Assembly (NCBI GenBank): GCA_037176705.1
Contig: CM073886.1
Span: 1-64,000 of the forward strand
Direction of reading: 5' to 3'
Length of the DNA stretch: 64,000 nt
Source of the DNA: Molossus alvarezi
Taxonomy: Eukaryota; Chordata; Mammalia; Chiroptera; Molossidae
The position numbers were made by a program, and so were the translations under genes. Positions 21,510 through 33,937 of this stretch are shown here, in pieces. Position 1 is the stretch's first letter; the number at the start of each line of letters is the position of its first letter. The notes beneath the pieces were generated by a model. That model had not been told where the DNA came from, made no database searches, and worked only from the letters and a program-made list of their open reading frames with translations.

Positions 21510-21630
21510 AAAGCCTGCAGCACCCGGTATTCCCAGGCGGTCTCCCATCCAAGTACTAACCGGGCCCGACCCTGCTTAGCTTCCCAGATCCCACGAGATC
21601 GGGCGCGTTCAGGGTGGTATGGCCGGAGAC
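21510..21630 (-). rRNA. RNA5S: 5S rRNA, copy 37
   Basis: Consensus 121 nt. Spacer C-c-G-C; here the six-unit duplication stops matching (copy 31 is C-a-G-G). Confidence 0.97.
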
Positions 21631-22101
21631 GTTGGCGGCCGCCTCCAGGCGCCCTAAGGGTCCAGCGCCTGGGCTGGCAGCCCCCCGGGCAGCCCCCCGC
21701 GGCCGCCAGGCGGAGCGCGGACCGGCCCCTCTCAGCTCTCGGGGACCCAGGCGCGCGGTCCGTCCCGCCCAGCCTCGAACCAGGTCCTCACCGCGGAGCT
21801 CGGCAGGCCGCGCATGCGCAGTCCAGGGGCCGCAAGGTCTGCGCCTGGGGGGCCGTGGGTCCGCCCCACGGGGCTGCGCTGCCCCCCCGGCGGGCGCGGG
21901 CGCCCGCGAGTTGCGGCGCCTTGCGCGGCGGCCTGCTGGTGTGCTGCTGGGGCGTGGGGGGATCCCCTCTGGGCCCCAGATTCCCTCGCTCGGCCCCCGG
22001 CGTGGGCTGGGGCGCGTGCGTGCGTGGGCTGCGTGGCCCTCGGCCCGAAGCGCGGCAGGTGCGCAGCTGGCTGGCTGTGGGGGGACCAAAAAGGAGCGGC
22101 C

Positions 22102-22222
22102 AAAGCCTGCAGCACCCGGTATTCCCAGGCGGTCTCCCATCCAAGTACTAACCGGGCCCGACCCTGCTTAGCTTCCCAGATCCCACGAGATCGGGCGCGT
22201 TCAGGGTGGTATGGCCGGAGAC
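22102..22222 (-). rRNA. RNA5S: 5S rRNA, copy 38
   Basis: Consensus 121 nt. Spacer B-c-A-C with A at 22553. Confidence 0.97.
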
Positions 22223-22693
22223 GTTGGCGGCCGCCTCCAGGCGCCCTAAGGGTCCAGCGCCTGGGCTGGCAGCCCCCCGGGCAGCCCCCCCCGGCCGCCA
22301 GGCGGAGCGCGGACCGGCCCCTCTCAGCTCTCGGGGACCCAGGCGCGCGGTCCGTCCCGCCCAGCCTCGAACCAGGTCCTCACCGCGGAGCTCGGCAGGC
22401 CGCGCATGCGCAGTCCAGGGGCCGCAAGGTCTGCGCCTGGGGGGCCGTGGGTCCGCCCCACGGGGCTGCGCTGCCCCCCCGGCGGGCGCGGGCGCCCGCG
22501 AGTTGCGGCGCCTTGCGCGGCGGCCTGCTGGTGTGCTGCTGGGGCGTGGGGGAATCCCCTCTGGGCCCCAGATTCCCTCGCTCGGCCCCCGGCGTGGGCT
22601 GGGGCGCGTGCGTGCGTGGGCTGCGTGGCCCTCGGCCCGAAGCGCGGCAGGTGCGCAGCTGGCTGGCTGTGGGGGGACCAAAAAGGAGCGGCC

Positions 22694-22814
22694 AAAGCCT
22701 GCAGCACCCGGTATTCCCAGGCGGTCTCCCATCCAAGTACTAACCGGGCCCGACCCTGCTTAGCTTCCCAGATCCCACGAGATCGGGCGCGTTCAGGGTG
22801 GTATGGCCGGAGAC
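22694..22814 (-). rRNA. RNA5S: 5S rRNA, copy 39
   Basis: Consensus 121 nt. Spacer C-a-G-C. Confidence 0.97.
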
Positions 22815-23285
22815 GTTGGCGGCCGCCTCCAGGCGCCCTAAGGGTCCAGCGCCTGGGCTGGCAGCCCCCCGGGCAGCCCCCCGCGGCCGCCAGGCGGAGC
22901 GCGGACCGGCCCCTCTCAGCTCTCGGGGACCCAGGCGCGCGGTCCGTCCCGCCCAGCCTCGAACCAGGTCCTCACCGCGGAGCTCGGCAGGCCGCGCATG
23001 CGCAGTCCAGGGGCCGCAAGGTCTGCGCCTGGGGGGCCGTGGGTCCGCCCCACGGGGCTGCGCTGCCCCACCGGCGGGCGCGGGCGCCCGCGAGTTGCGG
23101 CGCCTTGCGCGGCGGCCTGCTGGTGTGCTGCTGGGGCGTGGGGGGATCCCCTCTGGGCCCCAGATTCCCTCGCTCGGCCCCCGGCGTGGGCTGGGGCGCG
23201 TGCGTGCGTGGGCTGCGTGGCCCTCGGCCCGAAGCGCGGCAGGTGCGCAGCTGGCTGGCTGTGGGGGGACCAAAAAGGAGCGGCC

Positions 23286-23406
23286 AAAGCCTGCAGCACC
23301 CGGTATTCCCAGGCGGTCTCCCATCCAAGTACTAACCGGGCCCGACCCTGCTTAGCTTCCCAGATCCCACGAGATCGGGCGCGTTCAGGGTGGTATGGCC
23401 GGAGAC
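23286..23406 (-). rRNA. RNA5S: 5S rRNA, copy 40
   Basis: Consensus 121 nt. Spacer C-a-G-G with -13T. Confidence 0.97.
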
Positions 23407-23877
23407 GTTGGCGGCCGCTTCCAGGCGCCCTAAGGGTCCAGCGCCTGGGCTGGCAGCCCCCCGGGCAGCCCCCCGCGGCCGCCAGGCGGAGCGCGGACCG
23501 GCCCCTCTCAGCTCTCGGGGACCCAGGCGCGCGGTCCGTCCCGCCCAGCCTCGAACCAGGTCCTCACCGCGGAGCTCGGCAGGCCGCGCATGCGCAGTCC
23601 AGGGGCCGCAAGGTCTGCGCCTGGGGGGCCGTGGGTCCGCCCCACGGGGCTGCGCTGCCCCACCGGCGGGCGCGGGCGCCCGCGAGTTGCGGCGCCTTGC
23701 GCGGCGGCCTGCTGGTGTGCTGCTGGGGCGTGGGGGGATCCCCTCTGGGCCCCAGATTCCCTCGCTCGGGCCCCGGCGTGGGCTGGGGCGCGTGCGTGCG
23801 TGGGCTGCGTGGCCCTCGGCCCGAAGCGCGGCAGGTGCGCAGCTGGCTGGCTGTGGGGGGACCAAAAAGGAGCGGCC

Positions 23878-23998
23878 AAAGCCTGCAGCACCCGGTATTC
23901 CCAGGCGGTCTCCCATCCAAGTACTAACCGGGCCCGACCCTGCTTAGCTTCCCAGATCCCACGAGATCGGGCGCGTTCAGGGTGGTATGGCCGGAGAC
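23878..23998 (-). rRNA. RNA5S: 5S rRNA, copy 41
   Basis: Consensus 121 nt. Spacer C-a-G-G. Confidence 0.97.
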
Positions 23999-24469
23999 GT
24001 TGGCGGCCGCCTCCAGGCGCCCTAAGGGTCCAGCGCCTGGGCTGGCAGCCCCCCGGGCAGCCCCCCGCGGCCGCCAGGCGGAGCGCGGACCGGCCCCTCT
24101 CAGCTCTCGGGGACCCAGGCGCGCGGTCCGTCCCGCCCAGCCTCGAACCAGGTCCTCACCGCGGAGCTCGGCAGGCCGCGCATGCGCAGTCCAGGGGCCG
24201 CAAGGTCTGCGCCTGGGGGGCCGTGGGTCCGCCCCACGGGGCTGCGCTGCCCCACCGGCGGGCGCGGGCGCCCGCGAGTTGCGGCGCCTTGCGCGGCGGC
24301 CTGCTGGTGTGCTGCTGGGGCGTGGGGGGATCCCCTCTGGGCCCCAGATTCCCTCGCTCGGGCCCCGGCGTGGGCTGGGGCGCGTGCGTGCGTGGGCTGC
24401 GTGGCCCTCGGCCCGAAGCGCGGCAGGTGCGCAGCTGGCTGGCTGTGGGGGGACCAAAAAGGAGCGGCC

Positions 24470-24590
24470 AAAGCCTGCAGCACCCGGTATTCCCAGGCGG
24501 TCTCCCATCCAAGTACTAACCGGGCCCGACCCTGCTTAGCTTCCCAGATCCCACGAGATCGGGCGCGTTCAGGGTGGTATGGCCGGAGAC
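24470..24590 (-). rRNA. RNA5S: 5S rRNA, copy 42
   Basis: Consensus 121 nt. Spacer A-a-G-C. Copies 38-42 have the same haplotype order as copies 46-50. Confidence 0.97.
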
Positions 24591-25060
24591 GTTGGCGGCC
24601 GCCTCCAGGCGCCCTAAGGGTCCAGCGCCTGGGCTGGCAGCCCCCCGGGCAGCCCCCCCGGCCGCCAGGCGGAGCGCGGACCGGCCCCTCTCAGCTCTCG
24701 GGGACCCAGGCGCGCGGTCCGTCCCGCCCAGCCTCGAACCAGGTCCTCACCGCGGAGCTCGGCAGGCCGCGCATGCGCAGTCCAGGGGCCGCAAGGTCTG
24801 CGCCTGGGGGGCCGTGGGTCCGCCCCACGGGGCTGCGCTGCCCCACCGGCGGGCGCGGGCGCCCGCGAGTTGCGGCGCCTTGCGCGGCGGCCTGCTGGTG
24901 TGCTGCTGGGGCGTGGGGGGATCCCCTCTGGGCCCCAGATTCCCTCGCTCGGCCCCCGGCGTGGGCTGGGGCGCGTGCGTGCGTGGGCTGCGTGGCCCTC
25001 GGCCCGAAGCGCGGCAGGTGCGCAGCTGGCTGGCTGTGGGGGGACCAAAAAGGAGCGGCC

Positions 25061-25181
25061 AAAGCCTGCAGCACCCGGTATTCCCAGGCGGTCTCCCATC
25101 CAAGTACTAACCGGGCCCGACCCTGCTTAGCTTCCCAGATCCCACGAGATCGGGCGCGTTCAGGGTGGTATGGCCGGAGAC
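25061..25181 (-). rRNA. RNA5S: 5S rRNA, copy 43
   Basis: Consensus 121 nt. Spacer B-a-G-G with a private G to A at 25571 (GTGCATGCG). Confidence 0.97.
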
Positions 25182-25652
25182 GTTGGCGGCCGCCTCCAGG
25201 CGCCCTAAGGGTCCAGCGCCTGGGCTGGCAGCCCCCCGGGCAGCCCCCCCCGGCCGCCAGGCGGAGCGCGGACCGGCCCCTCTCAGCTCTCGGGGACCCA
25301 GGCGCGCGGTCCGTCCCGCCCAGCCTCGAACCAGGTCCTCACCGCGGAGCTCGGCAGGCCGCGCATGCGCAGTCCAGGGGCCGCAAGGTCTGCGCCTGGG
25401 GGGCCGTGGGTCCGCCCCACGGGGCTGCGCTGCCCCACCGGCGGGCGCGGGCGCCCGCGAGTTGCGGCGCCTTGCGCGGCGGCCTGCTGGTGTGCTGCTG
25501 GGGCGTGGGGGGATCCCCTCTGGGCCCCAGATTCCCTCGCTCGGGCCCCGGCGTGGGCTGGGGCGCGTGCATGCGTGGGCTGCGTGGCCCTCGGCCCGAA
25601 GCGCGGCAGGTGCGCAGCTGGCTGGCTGTGGGGGGACCAAAAAGGAGCGGCC

Positions 25653-25773
25653 AAAGCCTGCAGCACCCGGTATTCCCAGGCGGTCTCCCATCCAAGTACT
25701 AACCGGGCCCGACCCTGCTTAGCTTCCCAGATCCCACGAGATCGGGCGCGTTCAGGGTGGTATGGCCGGAGAC
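25653..25773 (-). rRNA. RNA5S: 5S rRNA, copy 44
   Basis: Consensus 121 nt. Spacer A-c-G-C. Confidence 0.97.
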
Positions 25774-26243
25774 GTTGGCGGCCGCCTCCAGGCGCCCTAA
25801 GGGTCCAGCGCCTGGGCTGGCAGCCCCCCGGGCAGCCCCCCCGGCCGCCAGGCGGAGCGCGGACCGGCCCCTCTCAGCTCTCGGGGACCCAGGCGCGCGG
25901 TCCGTCCCGCCCAGCCTCGAACCAGGTCCTCACCGCGGAGCTCGGCAGGCCGCGCATGCGCAGTCCAGGGGCCGCAAGGTCTGCGCCTGGGGGGCCGTGG
26001 GTCCGCCCCACGGGGCTGCGCTGCCCCCCCGGCGGGCGCGGGCGCCCGCGAGTTGCGGCGCCTTGCGCGGCGGCCTGCTGGTGTGCTGCTGGGGCGTGGG
26101 GGGATCCCCTCTGGGCCCCAGATTCCCTCGCTCGGCCCCCGGCGTGGGCTGGGGCGCGTGCGTGCGTGGGCTGCGTGGCCCTCGGCCCGAAGCGCGGCAG
26201 GTGCGCAGCTGGCTGGCTGTGGGGGGACCAAAAAGGAGCGGCC

Positions 26244-26364
26244 AAAGCCTGCAGCACCCGGTATTCCCAGGCGGTCTCCCATCCAAGTACTAACCGGGCC
26301 CGACCCTGCTTAGCTTCCCAGATCCCACGAGATCGGGCGCGTTCAGGGTGGTATGGCCGGAGAC
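26244..26364 (-). rRNA. RNA5S: 5S rRNA, copy 45
   Basis: Consensus 121 nt. Spacer C-c-G-C with -1C at 26365. Confidence 0.97.
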
Positions 26365-26835
26365 CTTGGCGGCCGCCTCCAGGCGCCCTAAGGGTCCAGC
26401 GCCTGGGCTGGCAGCCCCCCGGGCAGCCCCCCGCGGCCGCCAGGCGGAGCGCGGACCGGCCCCTCTCAGCTCTCGGGGACCCAGGCGCGCGGTCCGTCCC
26501 GCCCAGCCTCGAACCAGGTCCTCACCGCGGAGCTCGGCAGGCCGCGCATGCGCAGTCCAGGGGCCGCAAGGTCTGCGCCTGGGGGGCCGTGGGTCCGCCC
26601 CACGGGGCTGCGCTGCCCCCCCGGCGGGCGCGGGCGCCCGCGAGTTGCGGCGCCTTGCGCGGCGGCCTGCTGGTGTGCTGCTGGGGCGTGGGGGGATCCC
26701 CTCTGGGCCCCAGATTCCCTCGCTCGGCCCCCGGCGTGGGCTGGGGCGCGTGCGTGCGTGGGCTGCGTGGCCCTCGGCCCGAAGCGCGGCAGGTGCGCAG
26801 CTGGCTGGCTGTGGGGGGACCAAAAAGGAGCGGCC

Positions 26836-26956
26836 AAAGCCTGCAGCACCCGGTATTCCCAGGCGGTCTCCCATCCAAGTACTAACCGGGCCCGACCCTG
26901 CTTAGCTTCCCAGATCCCACGAGATCGGGCGCGTTCAGGGTGGTATGGCCGGAGAC
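26836..26956 (-). rRNA. RNA5S: 5S rRNA, copy 46
   Basis: Consensus 121 nt. Spacer B-c-A-C with A at 27287. Confidence 0.97.
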
Positions 26957-27427
26957 GTTGGCGGCCGCCTCCAGGCGCCCTAAGGGTCCAGCGCCTGGGC
27001 TGGCAGCCCCCCGGGCAGCCCCCCCCGGCCGCCAGGCGGAGCGCGGACCGGCCCCTCTCAGCTCTCGGGGACCCAGGCGCGCGGTCCGTCCCGCCCAGCC
27101 TCGAACCAGGTCCTCACCGCGGAGCTCGGCAGGCCGCGCATGCGCAGTCCAGGGGCCGCAAGGTCTGCGCCTGGGGGGCCGTGGGTCCGCCCCACGGGGC
27201 TGCGCTGCCCCCCCGGCGGGCGCGGGCGCCCGCGAGTTGCGGCGCCTTGCGCGGCGGCCTGCTGGTGTGCTGCTGGGGCGTGGGGGAATCCCCTCTGGGC
27301 CCCAGATTCCCTCGCTCGGCCCCCGGCGTGGGCTGGGGCGCGTGCGTGCGTGGGCTGCGTGGCCCTCGGCCCGAAGCGCGGCAGGTGCGCAGCTGGCTGG
27401 CTGTGGGGGGACCAAAAAGGAGCGGCC

Positions 27428-27548
27428 AAAGCCTGCAGCACCCGGTATTCCCAGGCGGTCTCCCATCCAAGTACTAACCGGGCCCGACCCTGCTTAGCTT
27501 CCCAGATCCCACGAGATCGGGCGCGTTCAGGGTGGTATGGCCGGAGAC
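27428..27548 (-). rRNA. RNA5S: 5S rRNA, copy 47
   Basis: Consensus 121 nt. Spacer C-a-G-C. Confidence 0.97.
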
Positions 27549-28019
27549 GTTGGCGGCCGCCTCCAGGCGCCCTAAGGGTCCAGCGCCTGGGCTGGCAGCC
27601 CCCCGGGCAGCCCCCCGCGGCCGCCAGGCGGAGCGCGGACCGGCCCCTCTCAGCTCTCGGGGACCCAGGCGCGCGGTCCGTCCCGCCCAGCCTCGAACCA
27701 GGTCCTCACCGCGGAGCTCGGCAGGCCGCGCATGCGCAGTCCAGGGGCCGCAAGGTCTGCGCCTGGGGGGCCGTGGGTCCGCCCCACGGGGCTGCGCTGC
27801 CCCACCGGCGGGCGCGGGCGCCCGCGAGTTGCGGCGCCTTGCGCGGCGGCCTGCTGGTGTGCTGCTGGGGCGTGGGGGGATCCCCTCTGGGCCCCAGATT
27901 CCCTCGCTCGGCCCCCGGCGTGGGCTGGGGCGCGTGCGTGCGTGGGCTGCGTGGCCCTCGGCCCGAAGCGCGGCAGGTGCGCAGCTGGCTGGCTGTGGGG
28001 GGACCAAAAAGGAGCGGCC

Positions 28020-28140
28020 AAAGCCTGCAGCACCCGGTATTCCCAGGCGGTCTCCCATCCAAGTACTAACCGGGCCCGACCCTGCTTAGCTTCCCAGATC
28101 CCACGAGATCGGGCGCGTTCAGGGTGGTATGGCCGGAGAC
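28020..28140 (-). rRNA. RNA5S: 5S rRNA, copy 48
   Basis: Consensus 121 nt. Spacer C-a-G-G with -13T. Confidence 0.97.
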
Positions 28141-28611
28141 GTTGGCGGCCGCTTCCAGGCGCCCTAAGGGTCCAGCGCCTGGGCTGGCAGCCCCCCGGGC
28201 AGCCCCCCGCGGCCGCCAGGCGGAGCGCGGACCGGCCCCTCTCAGCTCTCGGGGACCCAGGCGCGCGGTCCGTCCCGCCCAGCCTCGAACCAGGTCCTCA
28301 CCGCGGAGCTCGGCAGGCCGCGCATGCGCAGTCCAGGGGCCGCAAGGTCTGCGCCTGGGGGGCCGTGGGTCCGCCCCACGGGGCTGCGCTGCCCCACCGG
28401 CGGGCGCGGGCGCCCGCGAGTTGCGGCGCCTTGCGCGGCGGCCTGCTGGTGTGCTGCTGGGGCGTGGGGGGATCCCCTCTGGGCCCCAGATTCCCTCGCT
28501 CGGGCCCCGGCGTGGGCTGGGGCGCGTGCGTGCGTGGGCTGCGTGGCCCTCGGCCCGAAGCGCGGCAGGTGCGCAGCTGGCTGGCTGTGGGGGGACCAAA
28601 AAGGAGCGGCC

Positions 28612-28732
28612 AAAGCCTGCAGCACCCGGTATTCCCAGGCGGTCTCCCATCCAAGTACTAACCGGGCCCGACCCTGCTTAGCTTCCCAGATCCCACGAGA
28701 TCGGGCGCGTTCAGGGTGGTATGGCCGGAGAC
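28612..28732 (-). rRNA. RNA5S: 5S rRNA, copy 49
   Basis: Consensus 121 nt. Spacer C-a-G-G. Confidence 0.97.
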
Positions 28733-29203
28733 GTTGGCGGCCGCCTCCAGGCGCCCTAAGGGTCCAGCGCCTGGGCTGGCAGCCCCCCGGGCAGCCCCCC
28801 GCGGCCGCCAGGCGGAGCGCGGACCGGCCCCTCTCAGCTCTCGGGGACCCAGGCGCGCGGTCCGTCCCGCCCAGCCTCGAACCAGGTCCTCACCGCGGAG
28901 CTCGGCAGGCCGCGCATGCGCAGTCCAGGGGCCGCAAGGTCTGCGCCTGGGGGGCCGTGGGTCCGCCCCACGGGGCTGCGCTGCCCCACCGGCGGGCGCG
29001 GGCGCCCGCGAGTTGCGGCGCCTTGCGCGGCGGCCTGCTGGTGTGCTGCTGGGGCGTGGGGGGATCCCCTCTGGGCCCCAGATTCCCTCGCTCGGGCCCC
29101 GGCGTGGGCTGGGGCGCGTGCGTGCGTGGGCTGCGTGGCCCTCGGCCCGAAGCGCGGCAGGTGCGCAGCTGGCTGGCTGTGGGGGGACCAAAAAGGAGCG
29201 GCC

Positions 29204-29324
29204 AAAGCCTGCAGCACCCGGTATTCCCAGGCGGTCTCCCATCCAAGTACTAACCGGGCCCGACCCTGCTTAGCTTCCCAGATCCCACGAGATCGGGCGC
29301 GTTCAGGGTGGTATGGCCGGAGAC
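29204..29324 (-). rRNA. RNA5S: 5S rRNA, copy 50
   Basis: Consensus 121 nt. Spacer A-a-G-C. Confidence 0.97.
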
Positions 29325-29794
29325 GTTGGCGGCCGCCTCCAGGCGCCCTAAGGGTCCAGCGCCTGGGCTGGCAGCCCCCCGGGCAGCCCCCCCGGCCGCC
29401 AGGCGGAGCGCGGACCGGCCCCTCTCAGCTCTCGGGGACCCAGGCGCGCGGTCCGTCCCGCCCAGCCTCGAACCAGGTCCTCACCGCGGAGCTCGGCAGG
29501 CCGCGCATGCGCAGTCCAGGGGCCGCAAGGTCTGCGCCTGGGGGGCCGTGGGTCCGCCCCACGGGGCTGCGCTGCCCCACCGGCGGGCGCGGGCGCCCGC
29601 GAGTTGCGGCGCCTTGCGCGGCGGCCTGCTGGTGTGCTGCTGGGGCGTGGGGGGATCCCCTCTGGGCCCCAGATTCCCTCGCTCGGCCCCCGGCGTGGGC
29701 TGGGGCGCGTGCGTGCGTGGGCTGCGTGGCCCTCGGCCCGAAGCGCGGCAGGTGCGCAGCTGGCTGGCTGTGGGGGGACCAAAAAGGAGCGGCC

Positions 29795-29915
29795 AAAGCC
29801 TGCAGCACCCGGTATTCCCAGGCGGTCTCCCATCCAAGTACTAACCGGGCCCGACCCTGCTTAGCTTCCCAGATCCCACGAGATCGGGCGCGTTCAGGGT
29901 GGTATGGCCGGAGAC
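29795..29915 (-). rRNA. RNA5S: 5S rRNA, copy 51
   Basis: Consensus 121 nt. Spacer C-a-G-G with -13T. Confidence 0.97.
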
Positions 29916-30386
29916 GTTGGCGGCCGCTTCCAGGCGCCCTAAGGGTCCAGCGCCTGGGCTGGCAGCCCCCCGGGCAGCCCCCCGCGGCCGCCAGGCGGAG
30001 CGCGGACCGGCCCCTCTCAGCTCTCGGGGACCCAGGCGCGCGGTCCGTCCCGCCCAGCCTCGAACCAGGTCCTCACCGCGGAGCTCGGCAGGCCGCGCAT
30101 GCGCAGTCCAGGGGCCGCAAGGTCTGCGCCTGGGGGGCCGTGGGTCCGCCCCACGGGGCTGCGCTGCCCCACCGGCGGGCGCGGGCGCCCGCGAGTTGCG
30201 GCGCCTTGCGCGGCGGCCTGCTGGTGTGCTGCTGGGGCGTGGGGGGATCCCCTCTGGGCCCCAGATTCCCTCGCTCGGGCCCCGGCGTGGGCTGGGGCGC
30301 GTGCGTGCGTGGGCTGCGTGGCCCTCGGCCCGAAGCGCGGCAGGTGCGCAGCTGGCTGGCTGTGGGGGGACCAAAAAGGAGCGGCC

Positions 30387-30507
30387 AAAGCCTGCAGCAC
30401 CCGGTATTCCCAGGCGGTCTCCCATCCAAGTACTAACCGGGCCCGACCCTGCTTAGCTTCCCAGATCCCACGAGATCGGGCGCGTTCAGGGTGGTATGGC
30501 CGGAGAC
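30387..30507 (-). rRNA. RNA5S: 5S rRNA, copy 52
   Basis: Consensus 121 nt. Spacer C-a-G-G. Confidence 0.97.
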
Positions 30508-30978
30508 GTTGGCGGCCGCCTCCAGGCGCCCTAAGGGTCCAGCGCCTGGGCTGGCAGCCCCCCGGGCAGCCCCCCGCGGCCGCCAGGCGGAGCGCGGACC
30601 GGCCCCTCTCAGCTCTCGGGGACCCAGGCGCGCGGTCCGTCCCGCCCAGCCTCGAACCAGGTCCTCACCGCGGAGCTCGGCAGGCCGCGCATGCGCAGTC
30701 CAGGGGCCGCAAGGTCTGCGCCTGGGGGGCCGTGGGTCCGCCCCACGGGGCTGCGCTGCCCCACCGGCGGGCGCGGGCGCCCGCGAGTTGCGGCGCCTTG
30801 CGCGGCGGCCTGCTGGTGTGCTGCTGGGGCGTGGGGGGATCCCCTCTGGGCCCCAGATTCCCTCGCTCGGGCCCCGGCGTGGGCTGGGGCGCGTGCGTGC
30901 GTGGGCTGCGTGGCCCTCGGCCCGAAGCGCGGCAGGTGCGCAGCTGGCTGGCTGTGGGGGGACCAAAAAGGAGCGGCC

Positions 30979-31099
30979 AAAGCCTGCAGCACCCGGTATT
31001 CCCAGGCGGTCTCCCATCCAAGTACTAACCGGGCCCGACCCTGCTTAGCTTCCCAGATCCCACGAGATCGGGCGCGTTCAGGGTGGTATGGCCGGAGAC
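30979..31099 (-). rRNA. RNA5S: 5S rRNA, copy 53
   Basis: Consensus 121 nt. Spacer C-c-G-C with -1C at 31100. Confidence 0.97.
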
Positions 31100-31570
31100 C
31101 TTGGCGGCCGCCTCCAGGCGCCCTAAGGGTCCAGCGCCTGGGCTGGCAGCCCCCCGGGCAGCCCCCCGCGGCCGCCAGGCGGAGCGCGGACCGGCCCCTC
31201 TCAGCTCTCGGGGACCCAGGCGCGCGGTCCGTCCCGCCCAGCCTCGAACCAGGTCCTCACCGCGGAGCTCGGCAGGCCGCGCATGCGCAGTCCAGGGGCC
31301 GCAAGGTCTGCGCCTGGGGGGCCGTGGGTCCGCCCCACGGGGCTGCGCTGCCCCCCCGGCGGGCGCGGGCGCCCGCGAGTTGCGGCGCCTTGCGCGGCGG
31401 CCTGCTGGTGTGCTGCTGGGGCGTGGGGGGATCCCCTCTGGGCCCCAGATTCCCTCGCTCGGCCCCCGGCGTGGGCTGGGGCGCGTGCGTGCGTGGGCTG
31501 CGTGGCCCTCGGCCCGAAGCGCGGCAGGTGCGCAGCTGGCTGGCTGTGGGGGGACCAAAAAGGAGCGGCC

Positions 31571-31691
31571 AAAGCCTGCAGCACCCGGTATTCCCAGGCG
31601 GTCTCCCATCCAAGTACTAACCGGGCCCGACCCTGCTTAGCTTCCCAGATCCCACGAGATCGGGCGCGTTCAGGGTGGTATGGCCGGAGAC
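31571..31691 (-). rRNA. RNA5S: 5S rRNA, copy 54
   Basis: Consensus 121 nt. Spacer B-c-A-C with T at 31912 (GGGGTGCCG, shared only with copy 62) and A at 32022. Opens an eight-unit block. Confidence 0.97.
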
Positions 31692-32162
31692 GTTGGCGGC
31701 CGCCTCCAGGCGCCCTAAGGGTCCAGCGCCTGGGCTGGCAGCCCCCCGGGCAGCCCCCCCCGGCCGCCAGGCGGAGCGCGGACCGGCCCCTCTCAGCTCT
31801 CGGGGACCCAGGCGCGCGGTCCGTCCCGCCCAGCCTCGAACCAGGTCCTCACCGCGGAGCTCGGCAGGCCGCGCATGCGCAGTCCAGGGGCCGCAAGGTC
31901 TGCGCCTGGGGTGCCGTGGGTCCGCCCCACGGGGCTGCGCTGCCCCCCCGGCGGGCGCGGGCGCCCGCGAGTTGCGGCGCCTTGCGCGGCGGCCTGCTGG
32001 TGTGCTGCTGGGGCGTGGGGGAATCCCCTCTGGGCCCCAGATTCCCTCGCTCGGCCCCCGGCGTGGGCTGGGGCGCGTGCGTGCGTGGGCTGCGTGGCCC
32101 TCGGCCCGAAGCGCGGCAGGTGCGCAGCTGGCTGGCTGTGGGGGGACCAAAAAGGAGCGGCC

Positions 32163-32283
32163 AAAGCCTGCAGCACCCGGTATTCCCAGGCGGTCTCCCA
32201 TCCAAGTACTAACCGGGCCCGACCCTGCTTAGCTTCCCAGATCCCACGAGATCGGGCGCGTTCAGGGTGGTATGGCCGGAGAC
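32163..32283 (-). rRNA. RNA5S: 5S rRNA, copy 55
   Basis: Consensus 121 nt. Spacer C-a-G-G. Confidence 0.97.
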
Positions 32284-32754
32284 GTTGGCGGCCGCCTCCA
32301 GGCGCCCTAAGGGTCCAGCGCCTGGGCTGGCAGCCCCCCGGGCAGCCCCCCGCGGCCGCCAGGCGGAGCGCGGACCGGCCCCTCTCAGCTCTCGGGGACC
32401 CAGGCGCGCGGTCCGTCCCGCCCAGCCTCGAACCAGGTCCTCACCGCGGAGCTCGGCAGGCCGCGCATGCGCAGTCCAGGGGCCGCAAGGTCTGCGCCTG
32501 GGGGGCCGTGGGTCCGCCCCACGGGGCTGCGCTGCCCCACCGGCGGGCGCGGGCGCCCGCGAGTTGCGGCGCCTTGCGCGGCGGCCTGCTGGTGTGCTGC
32601 TGGGGCGTGGGGGGATCCCCTCTGGGCCCCAGATTCCCTCGCTCGGGCCCCGGCGTGGGCTGGGGCGCGTGCGTGCGTGGGCTGCGTGGCCCTCGGCCCG
32701 AAGCGCGGCAGGTGCGCAGCTGGCTGGCTGTGGGGGGACCAAAAAGGAGCGGCC

Positions 32755-32875
32755 AAAGCCTGCAGCACCCGGTATTCCCAGGCGGTCTCCCATCCAAGTA
32801 CTAACCGGGCCCGACCCTGCTTAGCTTCCCAGATCCCACGAGATCGGGCGCGTTCAGGGTGGTATGGCCGGAGAC
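32755..32875 (-). rRNA. RNA5S: 5S rRNA, copy 56
   Basis: Consensus 121 nt. Spacer A-a-G-C. Confidence 0.97.
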
Positions 32876-33345
32876 GTTGGCGGCCGCCTCCAGGCGCCCT
32901 AAGGGTCCAGCGCCTGGGCTGGCAGCCCCCCGGGCAGCCCCCCCGGCCGCCAGGCGGAGCGCGGACCGGCCCCTCTCAGCTCTCGGGGACCCAGGCGCGC
33001 GGTCCGTCCCGCCCAGCCTCGAACCAGGTCCTCACCGCGGAGCTCGGCAGGCCGCGCATGCGCAGTCCAGGGGCCGCAAGGTCTGCGCCTGGGGGGCCGT
33101 GGGTCCGCCCCACGGGGCTGCGCTGCCCCACCGGCGGGCGCGGGCGCCCGCGAGTTGCGGCGCCTTGCGCGGCGGCCTGCTGGTGTGCTGCTGGGGCGTG
33201 GGGGGATCCCCTCTGGGCCCCAGATTCCCTCGCTCGGCCCCCGGCGTGGGCTGGGGCGCGTGCGTGCGTGGGCTGCGTGGCCCTCGGCCCGAAGCGCGGC
33301 AGGTGCGCAGCTGGCTGGCTGTGGGGGGACCAAAAAGGAGCGGCC

Positions 33346-33466
33346 AAAGCCTGCAGCACCCGGTATTCCCAGGCGGTCTCCCATCCAAGTACTAACCGGG
33401 CCCGACCCTGCTTAGCTTCCCAGATCCCACGAGATCGGGCGCGTTCAGGGTGGTATGGCCGGAGAC
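33346..33466 (-). rRNA. RNA5S: 5S rRNA, copy 57
   Basis: Consensus 121 nt. Spacer B-a-G-G. Confidence 0.97.
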
Positions 33467-33937
33467 GTTGGCGGCCGCCTCCAGGCGCCCTAAGGGTCCA
33501 GCGCCTGGGCTGGCAGCCCCCCGGGCAGCCCCCCCCGGCCGCCAGGCGGAGCGCGGACCGGCCCCTCTCAGCTCTCGGGGACCCAGGCGCGCGGTCCGTC
33601 CCGCCCAGCCTCGAACCAGGTCCTCACCGCGGAGCTCGGCAGGCCGCGCATGCGCAGTCCAGGGGCCGCAAGGTCTGCGCCTGGGGGGCCGTGGGTCCGC
33701 CCCACGGGGCTGCGCTGCCCCACCGGCGGGCGCGGGCGCCCGCGAGTTGCGGCGCCTTGCGCGGCGGCCTGCTGGTGTGCTGCTGGGGCGTGGGGGGATC
33801 CCCTCTGGGCCCCAGATTCCCTCGCTCGGGCCCCGGCGTGGGCTGGGGCGCGTGCGTGCGTGGGCTGCGTGGCCCTCGGCCCGAAGCGCGGCAGGTGCGC
33901 AGCTGGCTGGCTGTGGGGGGACCAAAAAGGAGCGGCC

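Larger units (their letters stand above)
15000..22101. repeat. Six-unit tandem duplication within the 5S array (2 x 3551 bp)
   Basis: Units 26-31 and 32-37 match in order, including -1C (15712, 19263), the GAATCC change (16634, 20185) and -13T, at a constant 3551-bp offset. Only the last unit differs (31 is C-a-G-G, 37 is C-c-G-C). Confidence 0.85.
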